Below are positions 45,136 through 54,166 of a stretch of 64,000 bases of DNA, piece by piece; position 1 is the first letter of the stretch; each line of letters opens with the position of its first letter. The stretch comes from Treponema sp. GTDB taxonomy: Bacteria > Spirochaetota > Spirochaetia > Treponematales > Treponemataceae. The stretch lies in the NCBI GenBank assembly GCA_024402695.1, contig JAKSTG010000001.1, positions 186,001 through 250,000 of the forward strand, given 5' to 3'. The position numbers and the translations under genes were made by a program. The notes under the pieces are model-generated. The model did not search any database. It saw nothing but the letters and a program-made list of their open reading frames with translations, and was not told the origin of the DNA.

Positions 45136-46998
45136 TCAGATTACGAATTTTTCAGTCTGGGCATTCAAAGCTTCCGCAGCCTGAGTATTTTTTTCCAGGG
45201 CATCATGAACCGAACTGATAGCACGGTCAATTTCTGCAGTATTATTGTTCATTTCGTTCATAATTTCGTTAATTCTCTGTGCAATGTCAGCCAGTTTGTC
45301 CATTTCAATCAGAACTTCACGGCTTCCTGTAAGCATTTCGCTGGAATTTTCTTTTACCATATTTGTCTGGTCATTAATTGCACGTACAGAATTGATAACC
45401 TGAACAGAACCTTCAGTCTGTTCATTCATCGCCTGTGTAATAACGGCTTCCTGATTCTGAACATTCTGTGCAAGTTCATAAATCTTGTCGAACTGATGCT
45501 GAACGGCACTTGTTTTTCCCAGAACTTCATTAATCAGGTCACTTAAATTTTTAAGTCGTTCTGTAATATCCTTACTCTGACTGTTGGAATCTTCCGAAAG
45601 TTTTCTGATTTCATCGGCAACAACAGCAAATCCTTTTCCCGCTTCTCCGGCATGAGCAGCCTCAATTGCGGCATTCATGGCCAGCAGGTTTGTCTGGCTT
45701 GCAATGTGAGAAATAACAGTACTGGCTTCCTGCATGCCGGCAGATTCTTCTGAAATTTTCTTTGCAGTTTCCACAGCTTCCATAACCCGTTTATGACCCG
45801 TTGAAGTCTCTTCATTAAGAATCCTTATTGATTCTGAGTTATGTTCAAGAATGCCATTTACAGACTTAATGTTTGCAATCATCTGTTCAATTGCGGAACT
45901 TGCAACTTCAACAGATTCAGCCTGAGTAGCAATATTACCGCCCAAAGTTTCCAGGTTTCCTGTAATCTGGGTTACAGTAGCACGAGTTTCTTCAACACCG
46001 GCAGTCTGGTCTGTCATATCATTCTTTACAGATTCGATTTTCGAAGCAACGCCTCTCATTGCCCCGGTCATCTGGTCAATACAAACTGCCAGCTGTTCCA
46101 GAGTCTCTGCTGTTACCTGTCCCGAAGACTGGATTTCATGAATCAGGTTTCTGGTATTTTCGCTGAACATATTGAAATCCATTGCCAGAACACCAAAAGT
46201 GTCGCGGCTCAGAATACGAAGTTCATCAGAAGTGTAATCTCCTGTGCTTACTTTTCCTGCAAAAACATCCAGTTCTTTAATACGTTTTGCTTTGTCCCTC
46301 ATAAGCATTTTCATATCGAAGGCACAGATTGCAACAGAAAATACCATGTAAGGATAAACAACCTTACTTACATAACGGTCAACTGGAACCCCGGGTTCCT
46401 GAAGGCGCTGCATCAATGCAAAAACAAGACTGATTGCACCAAAACAGCTGAATGCTCCTATAAGAAGCGACGCTGCCGACATTTCAATACCCAGAAGTTT
46501 TTTATCCAGAGGAATAAACTCCATGTACTTTGAAAGAGCCTGTGTAAACAGAACATAAAAAGGCGTACAGTAAAGCCCTACTCCGGCAAAGGCACTGAAC
46601 TTTACAAGGGCTCCACCATGGAAAAATTCAAAGCCTGCTTCTTTTATCATAAACTGCGGCAGGATAATGTTCAGAAGCAAAGGAACAAGAAAACTCAGAA
46701 TTGTGTAGCCTTTAAAAGCCCTGTTTGCTTTTTTAGCACTCTTCTCAGTTCCGTCATATTTTCTGATTTTCGGAATAAAAAGAAAATAAAAAACAAGCGG
46801 AAGAATTACCATCAGCCAGAAAAACAGCTGAAATGAATATCCGCGGAAGAGGCCAACGACTTTTTTGGTGGGCAGCTGGTAAGTAGAAAAAACAAAAAGA
46901 GGCATGGCAATTACCGGAGAAAAGAAGATCAGGTAATTGAATAACAAAACTGTGAACTTTGGCCGGGAATTTCCCGAGTTTACTGTAATTCCACTCAT
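45136..46998 (-). CDS. methyl-accepting chemotaxis protein
   Basis: 620 aa. The N-terminal ~215 residues contain about six hydrophobic helices with short loops instead of a periplasmic ligand domain, so it probably senses from within the membrane or a membrane-linked signal. A HAMP-like linker follows, then the signalling coiled coil with the conserved hairpin tip ([20 protein letters not shown] and [17 protein letters not shown]) that contacts CheA/CheW. Ends in NAQTEKFVI, not a CheR tether pentapeptide. The gene is monocistronic, and the adaptation enzymes cheR and cheB lie 12 kb away. Confidence 0.93.
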   Translation of the reverse strand: MSGITVNSGNSRPKFTVLLFNYLIFFSPVIAMPLFVFSTYQLPTKKVVGLFRGYSFQLFFWLMVILPLVFYFLFIPKIRKYDGTEKSAKKANRAFKGYTILSFLVPLLLNIILPQFMIKEAGFEFFHGGALVKFSAFAGVGLYCTPFYVLFTQALSKYMEFIPLDKKLLGIEMSAASLLIGAFSCFGAISLVFALMQRLQEPGVPVDRYVSKVVYPYMVFSVAICAFDMKMLMRDKAKRIKELDVFAGKVSTGDYTSDELRILSRDTFGVLAMDFNMFSENTRNLIHEIQSSGQVTAETLEQLAVCIDQMTGAMRGVASKIESVKNDMTDQTAGVEETRATVTQITGNLETLGGNIATQAESVEVASSAIEQMIANIKSVNGILEHNSESIRILNEETSTGHKRVMEAVETAKKISEESAGMQEASTVISHIASQTNLLAMNAAIEAAHAGEAGKGFAVVADEIRKLSEDSNSQSKDITERLKNLSDLINEVLGKTSAVQHQFDKIYELAQNVQNQEAVITQAMNEQTEGSVQVINSVRAINDQTNMVKENSSEMLTGSREVLIEMDKLADIAQRINEIMNEMNNNTAEIDRAISSVHDALEKNTQAAEALNAQTEKFVI

Positions 46999-47144
46999 TA
47001 ACTAAAAATCTCCATTATGTTGAATTCTAGTATGAGTGTAACACTCTTATTATAATAACACAAATTTAATTTTAAAATTACAACAAATACTTTTAAACAA
47101 AGACGACTCCCAGAAACTGCATCCACTCAACCCCAGGTTAAAAC

Positions 47145-47175
47145 AAAAAACCTCCCGATTTCTCAGGAGGTTTTC
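47145..47175 (-). terminator. terminator of the ABC ATPase gene
   Basis: 7-bp stem AACCTCC / GGAGGTT with a 10-nt loop, T run on the minus strand. Confidence 0.85.
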
Positions 47176-47198
47176 TTTCATCTTAGAAAGTAATTAAA

Positions 47199-48320
47199 TT
47201 ACCATTTCTTTTCGATGTCATCACAAATGTTCAGTTCGCCTTCATCCATAGCGAAGAACTTTGCTTTTTCCATATTTGGAACAACGTTTACGCTGTCACC
47301 AAGGCGGAATTCAGCATTTGCTGTTGTTTTAGCGATGATTGACTGACCTTTGTTAGAAACCAGGTAAAGGTGTGTTTCAGCACCGAGTGGTTCCTTGTTT
47401 GTGATCTTCATCTGCATGTTATCCTGTGCAACAGGTTTGTCTGTGTACATAAGATCTTCTGGACGGATACCGAAAGAAACTTCTTTTCCAACGTATTCCT
47501 TAAGTTTTTTAGCCTGTTCAGCTGTTGGGTTGATTTCGAATGATCCTTCGTCACAAACGATAGCACCGTTCTTTTCAAGAACTTTTACTGTCAGGAAGTT
47601 CATTGGAGGTGTTCCGATGAAGCCTGCTACGAACTTGTTGATTGGGTTGTTGTACAGGTAAAGTGGAGCACCAATCTGCTGGATAACACCGTCTTTCATA
47701 ACAACGATTTTTGTACCAAGTGTCATAGCTTCGATCTGGTCGTGTGTAACGTAGATCATTGTAGCCTGAAGTCTGTTGTGAAGAGCTGCAAGTTCAGAAC
47801 GCATTGTAACGCGGAGTTTAGCGTCAAGGTTAGAAAGTGGTTCGTCGAAAAGGAATACTTTTGGATTACGAACGATAGCACGTCCTACAGCAACACGCTG
47901 GCGCTGACCACCGGAAAGAGCCTTTGGTTTGCGGTCGAGGTACTGTGTAAGGTCGAGCTGTTTTGCAGCATCGCGAACACGGCGGTCGATTTCTGCTTTA
48001 TCCATTTTGCGGATTTTCAGACCGAAAGCCATGTTATCATATACTGTCATATGTGGGTAAAGAGCGTAGTTCTGGAAAACCATGGCGATGTCGCGATCCT
48101 TTGGTGGAACGTCGTTCATTTCTACACCGTCGATGTAGAGTTTTCCGTCTGTGATGTCTTCAAGACCAGCAACCATACGAAGAGTTGTTGATTTACCACA
48201 TCCTGATGGTCCTACGAATACACAGAATTCTTTGTCTTCGATTGTGATATTGGCGTTATCAACAGCGCGAACACCGCCGTCGTATACTTTACCAATACCT
48301 TTAAGTTCTACTTTTGCCAT
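47199..48320 (-). CDS. ABC sugar-transporter ATPase, MsmK/UgpC type
   Basis: 373-aa nucleotide-binding subunit that powers CUT1-family sugar importers. Walker A GPSGCGKST, Q loop MVFQNYALYPHM, signature LSGGQRQRVA, Walker B VFLFDEPLSNLDAKL and the switch His VTHDQIEA, then a C-terminal TOBE/MalK-type regulatory domain (about 240-373). No permease or binding-protein genes are adjacent, as for shared ATPases such as MsmK that energise several importers. The leader has an AGGAGG and an RNA hairpin that overlaps it. Confidence 0.93.
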   Translation of the reverse strand: MAKVELKGIGKVYDGGVRAVDNANITIEDKEFCVFVGPSGCGKSTTLRMVAGLEDITDGKLYIDGVEMNDVPPKDRDIAMVFQNYALYPHMTVYDNMAFGLKIRKMDKAEIDRRVRDAAKQLDLTQYLDRKPKALSGGQRQRVAVGRAIVRNPKVFLFDEPLSNLDAKLRVTMRSELAALHNRLQATMIYVTHDQIEAMTLGTKIVVMKDGVIQQIGAPLYLYNNPINKFVAGFIGTPPMNFLTVKVLEKNGAIVCDEGSFEINPTAEQAKKLKEYVGKEVSFGIRPEDLMYTDKPVAQDNMQMKITNKEPLGAETHLYLVSNKGQSIIAKTTANAEFRLGDSVNVVPNMEKAKFFAMDEGELNICDDIEKKW

Positions 48321-48328
48321 TTGTTTGG

Positions 48329-48364
48329 CCTCCTAAAGGGTTATATTATTAATAACATTTTAGG
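48329..48364 (-). promoter_or_regulatory. hairpin overlapping the ribosome binding site of the ABC ATPase
   Basis: In the mRNA, CCTAAA pairs with TTTAGG and, inside, GTTAT with ATAAC. The 3' arm covers three of the six AGGAGG bases (48329-48334), so opening of the stem could control translation. Confidence 0.5.
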
Positions 48365-48439
48365 ACTAAACAAAACATAAGTCAAACGAATTCAAGGGAA
48401 ATTTTCCTTATAAAACGAAAAATTCACACCTTTCGGAAA

Positions 48440-49204
48440 TTATCCTACTATAAGCCCCTTTCCTACTACAAAAAGCACTGTAAGAACCAGGGCAGGAAGG
48501 AAGTTTGCGGTCTTGATCTTGGTTAATCCAATCAGATTAAGACCAATCATAATGATCATACATCCGCCGCAGCCTGTAAGCTCGGCAATCATCTCTTCCG
48601 ATACGTAAGGCTGAAGCCAGATTGAAAGAAGTGTAAGAGCTCCCTGATAAACCAGAATTGCCAGGGCACTGAAAGCAGTTCCAAGTCCCATGGAAGCGGC
48701 AAAAGAAATGGCCATAAAGCCGTCCAGAATGGATTTTGTGAAAATGATTGAATAATCCTTTTCAACACCGGCCTTGAAAGAACCTACAATTGCCATTGCG
48801 CCTACACAGAACAGAATGGAAGCATTCAGGAAGGCAAAAGCGAAATTCTGGCCTCCAGATGCCTTTTTTGTAAGCTCAGTTTCTGAAATTTCAGCTTCTG
48901 CTGCTTCTGTTTCAGCAGATTTATTGTTCTTTCTATATACTAAACGTTCAAGAAGTTTTCCAAGTTTAAGGATTGCACCGTCAATATCCAGCACATAACC
49001 GATAATTCCACCTGCAATAAGGGAAAGAGTCAGGAAAACAACGTTCTGATACTTAAAAGCCATCTGCATACCAAGCACAGTAGTAACTACACCACAGGCA
49101 GTTGTGATCATTTTTGAAAGTTCTTCTGTAAAAAGCTTTGCAAAAAGAAGTCCAAGAATTGAACCTACAATAACAGCGATACAGTTCACATAAACAGCAA
49201 GCAT
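48440..49204 (-). CDS. DUF554 membrane protein
   Basis: 254 aa from the ATG giving MLAVYVNCIAVIVGSILGLL, which follows AGGAG at 6 nt; an earlier ATG has no binding site. About seven hydrophobic segments with the N-terminal Gly-rich NCIAVIVGSILG and C-terminal GGCMIIMIGLNLIGLTKIKTANFLPA typical of DUF554, a family of uncharacterised integral membrane proteins (YdfK-type, presumed transporters). A charged cytoplasmic loop of Ala/Glu repeats (SAETEAAEAEISETELT) sits in the middle. Located just downstream of tRNA-Leu on the same strand. Confidence 0.9.
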   Translation of the reverse strand: MLAVYVNCIAVIVGSILGLLFAKLFTEELSKMITTACGVVTTVLGMQMAFKYQNVVFLTLSLIAGGIIGYVLDIDGAILKLGKLLERLVYRKNNKSAETEAAEAEISETELTKKASGGQNFAFAFLNASILFCVGAMAIVGSFKAGVEKDYSIIFTKSILDGFMAISFAASMGLGTAFSALAILVYQGALTLLSIWLQPYVSEEMIAELTGCGGCMIIMIGLNLIGLTKIKTANFLPALVLTVLFVVGKGLIVG

Positions 49205-49233
49205 GTCTGTCTCCTGACAAAAAAGCATTTAAA

Positions 49234-49268
49234 GAAAAAAAAAGATTGCCGTTTTCACAGCAATCTTT
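49234..49268 (-). terminator. terminator of tRNA-Leu
   Basis: 8-bp stem AAGATTGC / GCAATCTT with a 10-nt loop and nine T on the minus strand, starting 4 nt after the tRNA. Confidence 0.88.
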
Positions 49269-49271
49269 TCG

Positions 49272-49353
49272 TGCGGAGGAGCCGACTTGAACGGCCACGG
49301 CTCGCGCCACTACCACCTCAAAGTAGCGTGTCTACCAATTCCACCACCCCCGC
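49272..49353 (-). tRNA. tRNA-Leu(GAG)
   Basis: 82 nt. Acceptor GCGGGGG pairs with CCTCCGC (one G-T) with discriminator A; D arm with TGGTAGAC; anticodon stem CTACT/GGTAG with loop TTGAGGT giving anticodon GAG; a long class II variable arm; T arm with GTTCAAGTC. CCA is not encoded. GAG reads CTC and CTT, frequent Leu codons in these genes. Confidence 0.96.
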
Positions 49354-49431
49354 GGATGTGAATGTATATTAGGCTTTTTCTAAAAAAGAGTCAATAGCTT
49401 AAAACGAATTTTTTGTAACAAAAATCATTTC

Positions 49432-49460
49432 TTGATAGTTCTTTTCATAGAGATTAAAAT
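49432..49460 (+). promoter_or_regulatory. promoter of the SH3-M48-cyclase operon, leaderless type
   Basis: TTGATA and TAAAAT separated by exactly 17 nt; the first ATG of the operon follows the -10 by 7 nt. Confidence 0.72.
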
Positions 49461-49467
49461 AACTATT

Positions 49468-49911
49468 ATGAGAAAAGTATTATTCTTTATGGCACTTGCC
49501 CTTTGTTCAGCATGCTGTTTTGCTAAATCAGTTTGGGTTTCTAAAGAAACAAAACTTCTTGATTCACCTGATAAAAAAGGAAAGAAAACTTTTACTGTTT
49601 ACTATGGAACAGAACTTATTGTTCTTGAAGAAAACGGTGAATATCTGCAGGTCAGCGTAGCCGGTAAAAATAAACAGTCCGGCTGGATCAACAAGCGACA
49701 GACCAGCAACAGAAAACTGGTAACTTCAAGTTCCGCAAATGCTGATGAAATCGCCCTGGCAGGAAAAGGCTTCAACGCAGAAGTTGAAGGTCTGTACACA
49801 CAGAATACAAACGCAGACTTCTCTAAAGTTGATCTTATTGAAAGCTACGAAACAGATAACGATGCCCTCCTGGAATTCCTCTCTGAAGGCAGCCTTAAGG
49901 AGACTTACTAA
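49468..49911 (+). CDS. secreted SH3-like domain protein
   Basis: 147 aa from the ATG giving MRKVLFFMALALCSACCFA, a clear export signal; the upstream in-frame ATG overlaps the promoter. The mature part begins with a bacterial SH3 repeat (KLLDSPDKKGKKTFTVYYGT, then VLEENGEYLQVSVAGKNKQSGWI), a fold that often binds peptidoglycan. The C-terminal 50 residues are polar and unassigned. Its TAA overlaps the next ATG (TAATG), so it is coupled to the M48 protease. Cell-wall sensing is an inference. Confidence 0.8.
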   Translation: MRKVLFFMALALCSACCFAKSVWVSKETKLLDSPDKKGKKTFTVYYGTELIVLEENGEYLQVSVAGKNKQSGWINKRQTSNRKLVTSSSANADEIALAGKGFNAEVEGLYTQNTNADFSKVDLIESYETDNDALLEFLSEGSLKETY

Positions 49912-50903
49912 TGAAAAAATCACTTTTAATTTCAGCATCAGTAACTCTTTCTCTGCTTCTGGCTTCCTGTTCCACTACCAGTTCTGAATTATTAAAGGAA
50001 CTGGGAGACTTCGGACAGATGACTGGTGTTCTCAGTGAAAAAACAAACGCATCAATTCAGAAAGCTTCTGACAAATCAATTGAAGCAGAAACAACCGCAT
50101 TTACTCTTGAAGAAGAATATTACATAGGCCGCGGAATTGCTTCATCAATTCTTTTCCATTACCCTCTTCTGGAAAACCAGGAAGCCGTTACATACGTAAA
50201 TAACATCACAAATGCAATGGTTATGAACTATGGAGCAAACGATGTTTACAACGGATATCATGCAGCAATTCTTGATTCCGATGAACTGAACGCCTTTGCT
50301 ACTCCTGGCGGTCACATTCTTGTTACAAAAGGACTTGTAAAAGCCGCCGGAAGTGAAGATGCCCTTGCAGCCGTCCTTGCCCATGAACTGGGACACATTC
50401 AGAACGACCACGCAATCCGTTCTATTCGCGAAGACCGCAAAAAGGATGCAGCAAAAGCCGCATTAACAGCAAGCGCCCGCACCTTCATGGACATGAATGA
50501 AATCGACAATCCAATGGATATTCTCGATGATTCTGAATACGACACAGAACTGGACCGCAAGCTTAAAGCAAAACTCCGAGAACTGGAAAGTTCTTTCGAA
50601 GGCATGCTTAATTCTTCTGTAGACACTCTGGTAAATACAGGTTTCTCACAGGCCTTTGAATTTGAAGCCGATGAAACTGCCCTCCAGATTATGGCCGACA
50701 CCGGATACAACGTAAAAGCCATGGAAGACATGCTGGAAGTTCTCAAGCAGAACAGTTCTGCAAAAGACACAGGACTTGGAAAAACTCATCCAAAACCGGA
50801 ACTGAGACTTAAAAAAATTCAGCTTCTTACAACCAGTTACGAAGAAACAGAAACAAATCCTGAAAGAACTGCCCGATACAACAGAATCGTGGAAACACTC
50901 TAA
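49911..50903 (+). CDS. M48-family metalloprotease lipoprotein
   Basis: 330 aa. Lipobox LLASC (Cys 20) marks a lipid-anchored periplasmic protein. The zinc motif HELGH (His 158, Glu 159, His 162) sits in VLAHELGHIQNDHA and the third ligand Glu in FEFEADETALQIM. It resembles BepA/LoiP-type M48 proteases, which clear stalled outer-membrane proteins. AAGGAG precedes the ATG. Middle gene of a three-gene operon; its stop abuts the start of the cyclase gene. Confidence 0.92.
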   Translation: MKKSLLISASVTLSLLLASCSTTSSELLKELGDFGQMTGVLSEKTNASIQKASDKSIEAETTAFTLEEEYYIGRGIASSILFHYPLLENQEAVTYVNNITNAMVMNYGANDVYNGYHAAILDSDELNAFATPGGHILVTKGLVKAAGSEDALAAVLAHELGHIQNDHAIRSIREDRKKDAAKAALTASARTFMDMNEIDNPMDILDDSEYDTELDRKLKAKLRELESSFEGMLNSSVDTLVNTGFSQAFEFEADETALQIMADTGYNVKAMEDMLEVLKQNSSAKDTGLGKTHPKPELRLKKIQLLTTSYEETETNPERTARYNRIVETL

Positions 50904-52946
50904 ATGAAAAAAATCAAAAAACTTATTCCTCTTTTTATTTCACTCCTTGTTTTTGTCCTGACTCTGGTCCTGACAAAGACAGGAGTTTTCAGTTTTCTTG
51001 AATTAAAAAATTATGATTCAAGAATGAAATTCACTTCCCGTTTCAGAACCCGAAGTGATGACGTCATCCTGATTCTTGTAAATCAGGACAGCATTGATGA
51101 AGCTTCCGAAAAGTACGGCTGGTCCTGGCCATGGCCTCGTTCCGCCTGGGGAGATATTTTTCAGTTCATGGACAAAGGAAAAGCCGCTTCCTGCACCTAC
51201 GATATTCTTTTCACTGAACCTTCAATTTATGATTCGGAAGATGATGACGTATTTGCAAATAAGCTTGCTTCCGGAGAAAACACGAAATCCTATATTGCCC
51301 AGTTCTGGAACGGCAAAAAAAATGATTCCGTAAAAATCACAAAGCCAATAGAAGAACTCCAGAAAGCAGCTTTCTTTATTTCAAACACTACAAGTATTGA
51401 AGATTCCGATGGAATAATCAGACGCAGCCGCATTCAGGATGTAGTAAACGGCGAAAACCTTGTTTACATGGCCTTTGCACCTGTAATTGAAGACGAAGAT
51501 TTTGAAGAAAGAATTCCCGCTGAATATGATAAAAAAGCTGGAACAAAAGCCGTAAAACTTACCTTCAAAAGCGGCATCGACTATTACCCTCGCTATAGCG
51601 CAATGGAAGTTCTCCAAAGCATAGACAGTATCGAAGCTGGAGAAGAACCTTTCCTTGAACCGGAAAATTTTGAAAACGCCCATGTATTCGTCATGTATTA
51701 CGCACCGGGACTATTCGATATCTGTTCAAGTCCTATGAGCAAGGTTTATCCTGGGGCCGGCATTGCCATTACAGGTCTGGACAATTACCTGACCGGAGAC
51801 TTCATGCGAACTGTACCTGGCTGGATCAACATTCTTGTTCTTCTTGCTGTTTGTTTTGCAGGAGTTTATCTTTCTGTTTTCTCATCAAAGCAGAAATCAT
51901 CACTTAAAATTGTACTTTCAAATGTTTTCTTTTTTATTCTGGGAGTAATGCTTATCTGGGCTTCGGCATACGGACTCTTCCTTGCAAAATGGGATCTTCT
52001 TTTCCTTTCACCACTTGCCGCTTTCATTTTGTCTTTCCTCAGTAATGCTGCAGTGGATTATTTCATGGAAGGCAAACAGAAAAGATTCATTAAAAGCGCT
52101 TTCAGCCAGTACCTGAGTCCTGCAGTTATTGATTCCCTCATTACAAATCCGGACGCCCTGAAACTCGGCGGCGAAAAAAGAAACATTACAATTTTCTTCA
52201 GCGATGTACAGAGCTTCACCACTTTAAGTGAAAAGCTTTCTCCAGAGGAACTCACTTCCCTTCTTAACGTATACCTTTCCACCATGACAGACATAATTCT
52301 ATCTTCAGGAGGAACCATCGACAAATACGAAGGCGATGCCATCATTGCCTTCTGGAATGCTCCGGCAGATATTCCAGGCCACAGCGCAATTGCCCTTAAA
52401 GCCGCTGTAAAATGCCAGGAAAAACTGGCTCAGATGGAAAAATTCTTTGAAGACATGGTTGGCCGTCCTATGTGGACCCGTATGGGCATCAACACGGGAG
52501 ATGCAGTAGTTGGAAACATGGGAAGCGAAAAACGTTTTGACTACACAATGTTCGGCGACAGCGTAAACCTTGCAAGCCGTCTTGAAGGTATTAACAAACA
52601 GTTCGGAACCTATCTTATATGTTCAGAAAACACAAAGAATCAGGCACAGGAATGGGGAACAGACCTTTTCTTCCGTGAACTGGGCAAAGTACAGGTTGTA
52701 GGAAAAACAGAAGCCGTACAGATTTTTGAACCTATGACACCGGATCAGGCAGATTCAAAAAAATCAGACCTCGAAAACTTTGCAAAGGGACTTTCACTGT
52801 TCTACGAAGGAAATCTTGCCGAAGCAGAAAAGGTTTTTGCCGCCTGTAAAGACGACGCGCCAAGTGTCCGCTACGCAGAAAAATGCAGAGAACTGATTTC
52901 TTCCGGTACTGCATGTAACGGCATCTGGATTGCTTCCAGCAAATAG
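50904..52946 (+). CDS. CHASE2-domain class III adenylate cyclase
   Basis: 680 aa. An N-terminal helix, a periplasmic CHASE2 sensor (about 35-300, with ILILVNQDSID and WPWPRSAWGDIF), three membrane helices (about 310-385) and a cytoplasmic class III cyclase domain (about 420-590). Catalytic features: metal Asp in FFSDVQSFT, IDKYEGDAIIAFWNAP, RMGINTGDAVVGNMGSEKRFDYTM (in part) and the transition-state Arg in NLASRLEG; the Lys and Asp positions favour ATP. A short TPR-like tail follows. Starts directly after the protease stop, so envelope sensing and proteolysis are co-expressed. Confidence 0.93.
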   Translation: MKKIKKLIPLFISLLVFVLTLVLTKTGVFSFLELKNYDSRMKFTSRFRTRSDDVILILVNQDSIDEASEKYGWSWPWPRSAWGDIFQFMDKGKAASCTYDILFTEPSIYDSEDDDVFANKLASGENTKSYIAQFWNGKKNDSVKITKPIEELQKAAFFISNTTSIEDSDGIIRRSRIQDVVNGENLVYMAFAPVIEDEDFEERIPAEYDKKAGTKAVKLTFKSGIDYYPRYSAMEVLQSIDSIEAGEEPFLEPENFENAHVFVMYYAPGLFDICSSPMSKVYPGAGIAITGLDNYLTGDFMRTVPGWINILVLLAVCFAGVYLSVFSSKQKSSLKIVLSNVFFFILGVMLIWASAYGLFLAKWDLLFLSPLAAFILSFLSNAAVDYFMEGKQKRFIKSAFSQYLSPAVIDSLITNPDALKLGGEKRNITIFFSDVQSFTTLSEKLSPEELTSLLNVYLSTMTDIILSSGGTIDKYEGDAIIAFWNAPADIPGHSAIALKAAVKCQEKLAQMEKFFEDMVGRPMWTRMGINTGDAVVGNMGSEKRFDYTMFGDSVNLASRLEGINKQFGTYLICSENTKNQAQEWGTDLFFRELGKVQVVGKTEAVQIFEPMTPDQADSKKSDLENFAKGLSLFYEGNLAEAEKVFAACKDDAPSVRYAEKCRELISSGTACNGIWIASSK

Positions 52947-53017
52947 ATCTTTTGTGCAAAAATTATCCTGACCACTTCTCTACACTTTTTTGTTTGTTTT
53001 CTATATAATGATTTTCT

Positions 53018-54088
53018 ATGGATCTCATTAAGAAACTCGATGAATGTGAAGCACGTTTAAAAGAAGTGCAGGAAATGGTCATGGACCCAAATCTGGTAAA
53101 AGACCAGAAAAAATACAAGGACGTTATGCGTGAAAACGGATACCTGTCTGATGTATGCGAACTTTACACAGAATACAAAAAGGTTCTTCAGGGAATCAAA
53201 GACGCCACTGAAATGATTACAATGGAAGATGACGTTGATATGAAAGAAATGGCCCGCGAAGAACTTAAGGAACTTGAAGCTCAGCAGCCTAAACTGGAAG
53301 ACCAGATTAAACTTAAGCTTATTCCGCCTGATCCTCTTGATGAAAAGAACATCATTCTGGAAATCCGTTCGGCAGCAGGTGGAGACGAAGCATCTCTCTT
53401 CGTTCGTGACCTGTGGGAAATGTATACTCACCTGGCAGAACGCCGCGGCTGGAAAACAGAAACAATGGAAGCCCAGGAAACAGAAGTTGGTGGCTTCAAC
53501 AAAATCGTTACTTCAATCTCAGGAAAATTTGTTTACGGTGCTCTCCGCTTTGAATCTGGTGTACACCGTGTTCAGCGTGTTCCTGCAACAGAAAGCCAGG
53601 GACGTCTCCAGACTTCAACTGTAACAGTTGCTGTTCTTCCTGAAGCCGAAGAAACTGAAATCGAAATCAAACCGGGCGATGTTCGCGTTGACGTTATGCG
53701 CGCCGGTGGACCTGGTGGACAGTGTGTTAACACAACTGACTCTGCCGTTCGTCTTACACATATTCCTACAGGACTTGTTGTTATCCAGCAGGATGAAAAA
53801 TCACAGATCAAGAATAAGGAAAAAGCTTTCCGTGTTCTTCGCGCCCGCCTCTTCGAACTGGAAGAAAGCAAAAAGCAGGCAGAACGTGCCGCAACCCGTC
53901 TTTCAATGGTTGGTTCAGGTGCCCGTTCCGAAAAGATCCGTACTTACAACTATCCTCAGGACCGCATCACTGACCACCGCATCAACTACAGCCAGCACAA
54001 CCTGCCAGGCTTCATGATGGGCGATATGGATGACATGCTGGACGCTCTGAACGTTTACGCAAAAGAAGAGCAGTTCAGCCAGCTTTAA
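53018..54088 (+). CDS. prfA: peptide chain release factor 1
   Basis: 356-aa factor that releases peptides at UAA and UAG. The codon-recognition loop region is followed by the catalytic GGQ motif in RAGGPGGQCVNTTDSAVR, and TVTVAVLPEAEE precedes it as in all RF1 proteins; the RF1 rather than RF2 assignment rests on length and the IELRSAAGGDEASLF-like segment. No Shine-Dalgarno; TATAAT ends 8 nt before the ATG, so probably leaderless. Not followed by prmC, its usual neighbour. Confidence 0.96.
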   Translation: MDLIKKLDECEARLKEVQEMVMDPNLVKDQKKYKDVMRENGYLSDVCELYTEYKKVLQGIKDATEMITMEDDVDMKEMAREELKELEAQQPKLEDQIKLKLIPPDPLDEKNIILEIRSAAGGDEASLFVRDLWEMYTHLAERRGWKTETMEAQETEVGGFNKIVTSISGKFVYGALRFESGVHRVQRVPATESQGRLQTSTVTVAVLPEAEETEIEIKPGDVRVDVMRAGGPGGQCVNTTDSAVRLTHIPTGLVVIQQDEKSQIKNKEKAFRVLRARLFELEESKKQAERAATRLSMVGSGARSEKIRTYNYPQDRITDHRINYSQHNLPGFMMGDMDDMLDALNVYAKEEQFSQL

Positions 54089-54106
54089 TCGGTTCCATAC
54101 CGGAAA

Positions 54107-54140
54107 ACAAAAAAAGTCCGCTTCGAGGCGGACTTTTTTA
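54107..54140. terminator. bidirectional terminator
   Basis: 8-bp perfect stem AAGTCCGC / GCGGACTT with a 6-nt loop and T runs on both strands, between prfA and the convergent EAL gene. Confidence 0.92.
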
Positions 54141-54166
54141 TTTAACCTTTATTCTTTCAAAAGCTT

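Noticed and set aside
45841..46533. 230-codon plus-strand frame opposite the chemoreceptor gene
   Set aside because: Complete overlap with an unambiguous MCP; Cys/Phe/Asn-rich product with no recognisable features.
47033..47045. GAGTGT-A-ACACTC palindrome upstream of the chemoreceptor as an operator
   Set aside because: Only 6-bp arms in a single copy with no associated regulator; too little evidence for a feature.
48393..48409. AAGGGAAATTTTCCTT as a terminator
   Set aside because: Short AT-rich stem without a T run; not convincing.
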